A stretch of 64,000 nt of DNA from Pelagimonas phthalicica. Its GTDB lineage: Bacteria > Pseudomonadota > Alphaproteobacteria > Rhodobacterales > Rhodobacteraceae. A model generated the notes under the pieces. The model did not search any database and was not told the origin of the DNA. It saw only the letters and a list, made by a program, of their open reading frames with translations. The stretch is from contig NZ_SOAP01000003.1 of the NCBI RefSeq assembly GCF_004364805.1, forward strand, positions 310,001 through 374,000, written 5' to 3'. Made by a program: the position numbers and the translations under genes. Shown here one piece after another: positions 8,791-18,100 of the stretch. How positions within the stretch are numbered: the stretch's first letter is position 1; each line of letters opens with the position of its first letter.

Positions 8791-9501
8791 ATGTTTGCGC
8801 GTCTTTTTCTGATCCTGTCCCTTTTGGTTTTGGCGGCTTGTGGCCGTCCTTTGGCCCCGTCTGAAACGGCCTATCTTCAGGCCATTCATGGCGATCAACT
8901 CGACACTGGCAAGATGCGCATTGTGGATGGGCATTTTGCTGGCAGTGTCACCTATCAAATCCCGGTGCGCCCGCGCACGACCTGTCAGGAACGCATATGG
9001 CCGCCGCAGACCAAGGCCAAAACGGTGACGGTTTCACCTGCGGCGACGGTCTTGTTCAACAAGACTCTGTATCGCAAAGATCTGTATTCGCAGGACTTTA
9101 TGGCGGGGTGGCCGGAGCAGATCGATCTGTTCTATGCCATGCTATTGGCGCATGAGGCGACCCATGTCTGGCAATGGCAAAACCGAGCGCGCACCGGTTA
9201 CCACCCGTTAAAGGCGTTGCGGGAACATGCCAACAGTGCCGACCCCTATTTGTTTGATCCGGATAACACCAAGAGCTTTTTGGACTACGGCTATGAGCAG
9301 CAGGGCTCGATTGTCGAGGAATATGTCTGTTGCCGCTTGCTGGACCCCAAAGCGCCGCGCACGGCGCGCCTGCGTGCCATGATCGCCAAGGAGATGCCCA
9401 TTGATGGGTTGGATCGTGCCCTTGGGCCTGGGCGGGTGCGGTTGCCTTGGGCCGGGGTCCAGACCGAGGGGATCTGTCGCGGCGAGGGCGAAGCAGGGTG
9501 A
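8791..9501 (+). CDS. Lipoprotein with HExxH zinc-site motif
   Basis: A 236-residue predicted lipoprotein. The signal peptide ends in LVLAAC with Cys17 as the lipidated residue. Residues 121-125 read HEATH, a HExxH zinc-binding and catalytic pattern, followed by VWQWQ and further on by IVEEYVCC, which could supply the third ligand. That points to a zinc-dependent hydrolase or peptidase fold at the membrane, but I recognise no named family. It follows parE by 66 bases and meets the cytochrome c gene tail to tail with only 15 bases between the stops. Confidence 0.6.
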   Translation: MFARLFLILSLLVLAACGRPLAPSETAYLQAIHGDQLDTGKMRIVDGHFAGSVTYQIPVRPRTTCQERIWPPQTKAKTVTVSPAATVLFNKTLYRKDLYSQDFMAGWPEQIDLFYAMLLAHEATHVWQWQNRARTGYHPLKALREHANSADPYLFDPDNTKSFLDYGYEQQGSIVEEYVCCRLLDPKAPRTARLRAMIAKEMPIDGLDRALGPGRVRLPWAGVQTEGICRGEGEAG

Positions 9502-9516
9502 CTTGACCCAGAGGCC

Positions 9517-9924
9517 TTATTCAACCCGTTGTAATTCTTGTAGAAACGCGACCAGATCGACCACGGGCTGCGAGGTCAGAACCGGATCACCATCCCCGGT
9601 CGGCATCGGCACGTCAAACCGCCCGTCAAAGTAGTCGCCATAGACCGGCATCGGAGAGCCGTGACTGACCAGCGGTTCGCGCCCGTCAATCCGTTTGACC
9701 ACACGCTCGAGCGGAAAGCGACCACCGTTTTGGGCGGCAAGCTCTGTCAGGTTGGCGGGTTTGATCATCAGGACTCCGGCCATCGGACCATTTCCGCGCC
9801 CCTCCAGCCCATGACAGGTGGCGCAATGGGTTTGGTAATGGGCGCGCCCGATATCGGCATCCTGTGCCGCGGCGGCGCTTGCAATCGTCACACTGGCCAA
9901 AGCCGTAAGAAAGAAAATGCGCAT
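9517..9924 (-). CDS. Periplasmic class I cytochrome c
   Basis: A 135-residue secreted c-type cytochrome. A signal peptide (MRIFFLTALASVTIASAAAA) precedes the single haem site CATCH (Cys34, Cys37, His38), and Met residues near PMPVYGD or VPMPTGD could be the sixth ligand. The start at 9924 follows an excellent AGGAGG ribosome binding site. The much longer open frame upstream is not coding. It is probably a small periplasmic electron carrier. Its redox partner is not visible nearby. Confidence 0.85.
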   Translation of the reverse strand: MRIFFLTALASVTIASAAAAQDADIGRAHYQTHCATCHGLEGRGNGPMAGVLMIKPANLTELAAQNGGRFPLERVVKRIDGREPLVSHGSPMPVYGDYFDGRFDVPMPTGDGDPVLTSQPVVDLVAFLQELQRVE

Positions 9925-9988
9925 GATCCGTCCTCCTGATACATGCGCTGAGTTTGGGAGTGTTTCGGAGAAATTGCCTTGATCGGTG

Positions 9989-11461
9989 TCAAACCACCGC
10001 CGTGAGGTTGGGGCGTTGGCGCGGGGCACTGTCGGGCCATTCCTGCAAATCACCATCTTGCAGATATTCGACAGTGCCGGTGCCGGACGCGCGCGGATGG
10101 GCGTTAAGCTCGATATGCTCGCCATCAAATCCGGCAAAGGACAAGGTGGCGCTGCGATTGTCCGTCGCCAGGGTTTCCCGCAGCAAAAGCAAGGCGATAG
10201 ACTGGCCCATGCGCAGCTCAACATGGTTTTCCGAAGAGTAATAACCGCCCCCCGCAACCCGTGCCAAGGCGAAATTGGCACAGAGCTGGTGCAGCTGTTC
10301 GGTCAACTCAGCGCCGGACCGCCCGTTTTCAAGGCTTACCGGGCTATGCGGAATTGAGGTGTCGAGCACCGCTTTAATCAGGGTCGTCAGCGCCCCAGCG
10401 ACAACCATATGCGCCGCGGTCTGAGAGGGGGGCAAAGGCGCGGAGTATTCTTGCGTCAACGGCAGGAACACACAGTGTTTCAGGCAAAGGCCGTCGCGCA
10501 ATGACGCGTTGACCTTGGACATCCAGGACACAAGGTTGGGCGCGGCGTAAGACAGCTCAGAGGCGATCTGATGCGGCAAATTGTTTTCTGGCTTGTGTGT
10601 GCGCTGCAGGTTTTCCAGGGCGACAGAAACGCGCGCCGCCATAACCGCTGGGCGGTCCTGACGCGCGGCGTGGGTCGCCCGCCATTTGGCAAATTTGGTG
10701 GCCCGCTTTTCCGCCTGTGCCATCAGGGACAGTAAACGCTGCCCAGACCAATTGCTTTCGCAAAGATCATGGGCGCTTTGCAATCCGCGATCCAGGGCGA
10801 CGTCACTGCGCATCGCAGACAGGGCCGTATTGAAGAACGGACGCGCGGCGGGGATGTCGCTGACATGTTTGGCCAAGGCGTTGACGGTTGAGATTTCCGA
10901 CGCGTTATCAATGAGATGGTTCAAACCGGCACCGCTATGGCTGGCACACCAAATCTGCCAGTCAGACATGGGGGCCGACACCGCGGGAGGCACCGTGTCG
11001 GATTGCCCGGCAACCGAACCTTTGTCCGCCATAAGGAGCGGGGAGGGGACAAAGCTGGCGGTCTGCGTCGCGACGCCGGTTTGAAACATGGTCCGCAGGC
11101 ACAGCTGGTTATCGGCATTCAAATACAGCGCGCGCCGGTCGCTGGCCTCTTGTGCGATGTCGGAATGCAGCCCTGACATGGTGTCAAACCAGCTGAGACT
11201 GCGCAATTCGCACAGGACTTCGTGCAGGTTGAACCGCTGATGCGTGTCCAATGCCACTTCGTGATGGGCAAGATGCAACCGCTCAAGCGGTTGATCCTGC
11301 ATCAGGGCAACGGCAAACAAATGCGCCAGTTCCGCCGCCCATTCGCTGTGCGACATCTCGTTTTGCAAATCGGACTGCAATCGCAGGCCGGGTTCCGGGG
11401 ACAGACCTGCACCGGGGATGACCCTTAGGCTGGGCGCTGGACTGGCAGGAGACGGACGCAT
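9989..11461 (-). CDS. Vanadium-dependent haloperoxidase-like protein, vanadate-ligand His replaced
   Basis: A 490-residue protein that lines up by eye with bacterial vanadium haloperoxidases. The helical N-terminus has SEWAAELAHLFAVALMQD (family: aa-E-l-a-x-l-y-x-x-a-l-l-r-D). The vanadate-pocket Lys/Arg region is AKWRATHAARQDRP (Lys259, Arg270), the acid-base His region is TAAHMVVAGALTTLIKA (His351), and the last pocket arginine is in FALARVAGGGYYSS (Arg401). Where active enzymes read G-V-H-Y, with His binding vanadium, this protein reads G-G-Y-Y, so it may not hold vanadate in the usual way. There is no signal peptide. The start at 11461 was chosen because GAGG lies before it. An ATG at 11473 is the alternative. 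It is divergent from the RTX gene. Confidence 0.6.
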   Translation of the reverse strand: MRPSPASPAPSLRVIPGAGLSPEPGLRLQSDLQNEMSHSEWAAELAHLFAVALMQDQPLERLHLAHHEVALDTHQRFNLHEVLCELRSLSWFDTMSGLHSDIAQEASDRRALYLNADNQLCLRTMFQTGVATQTASFVPSPLLMADKGSVAGQSDTVPPAVSAPMSDWQIWCASHSGAGLNHLIDNASEISTVNALAKHVSDIPAARPFFNTALSAMRSDVALDRGLQSAHDLCESNWSGQRLLSLMAQAEKRATKFAKWRATHAARQDRPAVMAARVSVALENLQRTHKPENNLPHQIASELSYAAPNLVSWMSKVNASLRDGLCLKHCVFLPLTQEYSAPLPPSQTAAHMVVAGALTTLIKAVLDTSIPHSPVSLENGRSGAELTEQLHQLCANFALARVAGGGYYSSENHVELRMGQSIALLLLRETLATDNRSATLSFAGFDGEHIELNAHPRASGTGTVEYLQDGDLQEWPDSAPRQRPNLTAVV

Positions 11462-12177
11462 GACTGACCTCATTCAAGTCGGAAGCTTGGTGTTTCTGAA
11501 TTCGCTTGATGACAATCTGCGCCCAAGGCGTGAACCGACCGTGATTTTTGCGTAAATTCCCGCAACTCAAGGGGAAAACTTGGAAAAATTCCGCTTTTTT
11601 AGGCGGTGTTTCAAACACAGGGTCAAGGTTTGCGAGGGCGATCTATCGTTACGTGTATAAAATTCACGTCACAAAAAGGGATCGATTCCGTGCATCGAAT
11701 CCATGCCTGGAACAGATCCAACGGAATAGCCGGAGCACAAGGCTCCGGCCCACTCGTCCCAACCGATAAGAGCAGGTCTGATCGGCAATACCCCCTACAA
11801 TCCTTGTTACTTCCGGTTTGCCATGCGGGATAATAACCCGGGCAATCCGGCACCTTGGGCCTCAATCGTTCAAACGACGGAAATACCATCGCGAGGTCAC
11901 TCGCAAACCGGTCCCGCCTGCATGCTAGGTTTGGAAAGGTTGAAATCCTCTTTATGAGCGCCCGAACTCGCTCAAATCCTCAGGAAACAAGCCAAGTCAG
12001 ACAATGCCAGCCTGCGAAACAATGGCAGGATTGGGGCAGGTTTGGTCTGAAATTCCATCAGTTTAACCCGCCCGTTCCGCATTCATGCCGAATTCCCGGC
12101 GTTTCTAACCAGTGACGCATGCCGTCTTGCGACGGGGGCCACGCAGTGTGGCAAGTACATAGGTTAGGAGCGCTGAC
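11462..12177. other. Divergent control region between the haloperoxidase-like and RTX genes
   Basis: About 700 bases without a supported gene, and more AT-rich near 11540-11700. It must carry the promoters of both flanking genes. The only clear structure is an 8-base hairpin GCCGGAGC/GCTCCGGC at 11729-11749. The RTX gene has a good ribosome binding site, GGTTAGGAG, ending at 12170. Short open frames here overlap each other and lack coding character. The length of this region suggests that the RTX gene is regulated, but no operator is recognisable. Confidence 0.5.
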
Positions 12178-15100
12178 ATGGCGACGTATACGGTAACGAC
12201 ATCAAACTGGAACTCCCCGGCTTTCTGGTCTGGCGTTAGCGAAGGCGCTGATGGGCATGAGTTGGATTTCTCCGGTTTGGGATCCGATTACACGGTCGAA
12301 CATGATGTCTTTAGCGGTCAGATCACCATTTCCGATGGCACAACGACCTTTGTGATTGGCGACTTTACCGCTGGGGCGTCTGATGCCTATCTCGGCGGCA
12401 CAACCCTCCTGACCTATTTCGACACGGTGTCCGGCTCCGAAGGTGACGACACGCTGGTATCGAGCACGGGCAGCGACACGCTGGAAGGCGGCGGAGGCTC
12501 CGATACCTTTGTGGTCGGCAATGGCAATGAAACCATTATCGGCGGCGAAACCGGCAGTGACATGGACATTGTTGATATCAGCGGCGCGGATGATGCCCTG
12601 ACCGTGACCTTCACCGGCGACGAGGCCGGGACCTATAGCGATGCCGATGGCGACAGCGGCGCGTTCAGCGAGGTCGAAGGGTTCTTTCTCAGCACCGGTG
12701 ATGACTCGGTTGATGCCTCGGCGGCGACCACGGATGGTGTTTTTGCGGTTGGGCGCGACGGCGATGACACCCTGAGCGGCGGTGGTGGCGATGACACTTT
12801 TGTCGGCGGTGAAGGCGCGGATGTTCTGACGGGTAATGATGGGGCCGACAGCCTGTCTGGCGGTTTGAACGGCGATACGATCAGCGGCGGCGATGGGGCT
12901 GACAGCGTTGATGGTGGGTCTGGCAGCGACCTGATTGACCTTGGCGCAGGTGATGATGAGGCCGCCGGTGGCTCGGGTCGCGACACCATTTCGGGTGGCG
13001 AGGGCAATGACACGATCTATGGTGACGATGCCGATATCGGCACCGATGCCGGAACCCTGGGCAGCTTTGACTTTTCTGCGATTTCGTCCTCGGGCGATGT
13101 GGGCACGGGCGTCATTGGCCAATATGCAATCTATGACAATATCGGGACCACCAGCGATGGCACGGTGGTTCAGGCGCGCATCACCATTTTGGATGCGGAC
13201 GATCCCAATATCCAAGTCGATTTTGGCACCAACTCAGTCTATATCAACGAAAATGGCGAAGCTCTTGCCGGGACTGGCGTTACCCTTGGCTTTGAGTTCT
13301 TTGATCAGGCCACGGGTGAGCCGATCCAGATCAGCGGCGGCTTTACCTTCCACGATGTTGATACCACCTCGGAAAGCGTGACGGCCCTGTCGGCGGATGT
13401 GGAATCCCTGACCCTTTCGGCCGCGCCCGTTACCAACTTGACCCCGGCAGATAGCGGCGAACAGCTTTCGGCCTCTTCCGACGGAACCAGCTCGGGCAAT
13501 GCGGATGAAAACCATTGGGCGCAATTTGCCTATACCGGCCAGCATTCGCTGGTGTTCGAGGTCACGTCACGCGGGGCCGGAACGAATTACGCCTTTTCAA
13601 CAGATGGGTTTTCTTCTCCCGGGACGACGATTTACGCCACCCCGGAAGACCAGAATGACAGCATAGATGGCGGCCTTGGCGATGACCTGATCTATGGCAT
13701 GACCGGCGATGACACCCTGAATGGGGATGAGGGGCAGGACACGCTGAACGGCGGCGTCGGCAACGATCTGATTGATGGCGGTGCCGATCAGGACGTGATC
13801 ACCTTTGAGGATGGTTTTGGCAACGACACCGTTGCGGGTGGCGAAGCTGTCACCACGGGCAGCGACTTTGACAGGCTGGACCTGAGCGGCGTGACCGGCA
13901 ACGGCGTGAGCGTCACCTTTACCGGCGATGAGGCCGGGAATGTGACCTCTGGCAGTGACAGCATCACCTTAACCGAGATCGAAGCCGTGACCCTGACCGA
14001 TCAGGATGACAGCTTTACCGGTGGCAGTGGCAATGAGGTCGTCGATGCGGGCGCGGGTCAGGATACCCTGATCGGCGGTGCGGGCGATGACTCGCTGTCT
14101 GGTGGCGATGACGAAGATTTCTTTCAGTTGGGTGACGGGTTTGGCGCGGACACCATCACCGGTGGCGAAGGCGGCAGCGACAATGACACCATCGACTTTT
14201 CCGGGCTGACCACTGACGCGACGGTTGATCTGAGCGGGGTCGAAAGCGGCAGCATCACCAGTGGGGCCGACAGCGCCACCTTTAGCGAGATCGAGGTTGT
14301 GGGCCTTGGCGGTGGGCGCGACACCGTTGTTCTGGCGGATGGCTCGGGCAGCGACACGGTCAGCGCTTTTGACATGACGGATAGCGGCGATGGCAGCACC
14401 AATGACCAATTGGATGTGTCTGGCCTGACCTCGGATGGCGGCACGACGCCTGTCACCACGGATGATGTGGTGGTCAGCGATGATGGCAGCGGCAATGCCG
14501 TGCTGACCTTTCCAGGCGGCGAAGCAATCACCTTGGTTGGCGTGGCACCCGCAGATGTGAACGACGCGGCCGAGCTGCAAAGCATCGGTATCCCAGCCCC
14601 AAGCCCGATTGCGGACTTCATCGTCGAAGGCACCGGTGCGGGCGAAACCATTGATGTTGGCTATCTGGGTGATCCCGAAGGCGATGTGATTGACGGCGAT
14701 GATCATTCCGACGGGTCCGATGCGGATCTGGTCTATGGCTATGGCGGCGATGATTCCATCTCTTCGGGCGCGGATGCAGATACGGTCTATGGCGGCGCTG
14801 GCAATGATACGTTGGATGGTGGCGCGGGCGCGGATGCGCTCTATGGCGGCACCGGCGATGACAGCATCCAGATTGGCGGTGGCGACACCGCTGCGGGCTT
14901 TGACGGCGATGATCTCTTCACCGCCGACAGCACGCTGTTGGATGGGACCTCGGCCAGCGTCACAGGCGGCGAAAACGCCGAGACCGGAGGCGACACGCTG
15001 AGCGTCGGGGATTACACCGGCTCGGTCACAGTGGATCTGTCCCCAACCGATCCGGAAGCTGGCACAATGCAGCTTGGCACGACCACGATCAATTTCTCGG

Positions 15101-18100
15101 AAATCGAGCATGTGGAAACCGGTGATGCCGATGACAGCGTTACAGGTGGCGATGGCAATGACAGCGTATCCACCGGGGCCGGTGCCGATACGGTTGACGG
15201 CGGCGCAGGCGACGATGTGTTCGATATCGGTGCTGGGGATGGTGAGGCGGATGTGATCCGCATGGGGGATGGTGACGGCAATGACACCATCATCGGCTTC
15301 GAAGCCCCAACCGACAATGGCGACGGCACCTATAGCCCACAAGATCTGTTGGATCTGTCGGGCATGACCGATGCCAGCGGCAACCCGATCAGCACCGAAG
15401 ACATTGATGTCACCGACACCAATGGCGACGGCACAGGCGATGCGGTATTAAACTTCCCCGATGGAACAAGCCTGACCCTGTCCGGCGTTCCCATGTCGGA
15501 TGTCGAAGACAAAACTCAGCTCTTTGCCATGGGCGTCACCCTGTCGCCCGGCGATTTCATCGTCGAAGGCACTACTGGCGCAGATCTGATCGACGAAACT
15601 TATTCCGGCGACCCCGAAGGCGACTTTATCGAGAATAACGACCATTCCGATGGCTCAAACGCGGATTCCGTGCTGGCCGGGGATGGGGATGACACCATCC
15701 TCAGCGGTGTTGATAACGACACAATTGATGCAGGCGAAGGCCATGACAGCGTCGATGCCGGAACCGGGGATGACTCGGTCCATGGTGGCGCTGGCGGCGA
15801 TACGTTGCTGGGCGGCGAAGGCCATGACAGCGTGCGCGGTGGCGATGGCGATGACAGCCTTGTTGGCGGCGATGGCAGCGACTCGCTTTATGGCGAGGTT
15901 GGCTCGGACACCGTTCTGGGTGGCGCGGGCGATGACACGCTCGAAGGAAACGAAGGCGCTGACACGCTGATTGGCGGTACCGGCAATGACTGGATGCGCG
16001 GCTCTTATGACAATGACGCGCTATGGGGCGGCGAAGGGGATGACTTCCTCTGGGGCGGCTTTGGCGACGACACCTTCCATATCGAAAACAACTTTGGCAA
16101 TGACACGGTCGATGCCGAGGGCGTTGCCGAAACTGTTGGCGATACGCTGGATCTCAGCGCCGTAACTGACGCGCTGCGCGTTGACCTGACCCAGGCCAAT
16201 GCCGAGGCGGGCACCGTCACCGATGGCACCAGCACGCTGACCTTTGACGAGATTGAAAACATCATCCTTGGTTCGGGCACCGATACGCTGGTTCTGGCTG
16301 ATCTGGGTGGCTCGGACACGGTTGGCGGTTTTGAGTCCCCGACCGATAACGGAGACGGGAGCTTTACCGGCAACGATCTGCTTGATGTCACTGGCCTGAC
16401 CAATGATGACGGTGATCCGGTCACCACCGATGATGTCACCGTCACCGATGATGGCAGCGGCAATGCGGTGCTGACCTTCCCCGGTATGGTGGTTCTGACC
16501 CTCGAAGGCGTGTCCCCCTCCGAGGTGCTGACCCCGGCGCAGTTGAATGCGATTGGCGTGCCGTTGGGCAGCGTCTCCAATGATTACATTGTCTCCGGCA
16601 CCGGCGCGGGCGAGGTGATCGACACCGCTTACACCGGTGATCCCCATGGCGACATGATCGACAATCTCGATCATTCGGACAGCTCGAATGATGACAGCGT
16701 CGAAGCGGGCGACGGCGATGACACCATCATTGCCGGTGCGGGCGACGATACCGTGCATGGCCAAGGCGGCGATGATGTCTTTGTCTCGGGCAGCGGTCTG
16801 GACAATGACAGCCTGATTGGCGGCGAGACGGGCGAGACTGATGGCGACACGGTTGACCTGACCGCGATCAGTGACGATCTGACCGTGACCTTCTCGGGTG
16901 ACGAGGTCGGCACAGTTACCGATGGTACCGACACACTGTCCTTTGAAGAAATCGAAACACTTGCCTTGGGCGCGGGCAATGACAGCGTGACCGGGTCCGC
17001 TGGCGACGAAAGCATCGCTGGTAACGGCGGTGCGGACACCATTGACGGCGGCGCGGGTGATGACACGATTGCGCTGGGCGCATCTGATGGCGTCAATGAT
17101 GAGCTGATCTTTGAAGATGGCGACGGCAATGACGTCATCGAAGAATTCGAAGCCCCAACCGATAATGGCGACGGCACCTTTACCGGCAATGATCAACTGG
17201 ATGTCACGGGCCTGACCGATGCGGGCGGCGATCCGGTGACCACCGATGATGTGACCGTCACCGATAGCAATGGCGACGGCACCGGCGATGCCATCCTGAC
17301 CTTCCCGAATGGCGAAAGCCTGACCTTGGTGGGCGTGCCTGTTTCTGAGGTCTCCAGCCCGGAACAGCTCGAAGCGATCGGTATCCCAGCCGCCGCCCCG
17401 GTCAGCGACTATGTTGTCTCCGGCACCGGCGCAGGCGAGGTGATCGACACCGCTTATACCGGTGATCCGCAGGGTGACATGATCGACAACGCTGATCATT
17501 CTGACGGGTCCGACGATGACAGCGTCGAGGCGGGTGAAGGCGATGATACCATCTATGCCGGCGAAGGTGACGACACCGTGCACGGCGAAGGCGGCGATGA
17601 CCGCTTTACCATTGATGCAGGTCTGGACAATGACAGCCTGATCGGTGGCGAAACAGGCGAAACCCTGGGCGATGAAGTCAACCTGACCGCGCTCAGCGAT
17701 GACCTGACCGTCACCTTTACCGGCGATGAAATCGGCACCATCACCGATGGCACGGACACGACCAGCTTTGAAGAGATCGAGCGGCTTGAACTCGGCTCGG
17801 GCAATGACAGTGTCACTGGCTCTGCCGCGGCGGACAGCATCGCTGGTAATGGCGGCGCGGACACCATCGAAGGCGGCGCAGGGGATGACACAATTGCTCT
17901 GGGCGCAAGTGATGGCGTCAATGATGAGCTGATCCTGGATGATGGCTTTGGCAATGACATTGTCGAAGAATTCGAAGCCCCGACCGATAATGGCGATGGC
18001 ACCTTTAGTGGCAATGATCAGCTGGATGTCACCGGTCTGACCGATGCGGGCGGCGATCCGGTCAACACCGACGATGTGACTGTCATCGACACCAATGGAG

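Noticed and set aside
9989-10281. Extended cytochrome c frame running upstream to 10281
   Set aside because: The added part overlaps the haloperoxidase-like coding sequence in another frame, and the true start at 9924 has AGGAGG and a signal peptide.
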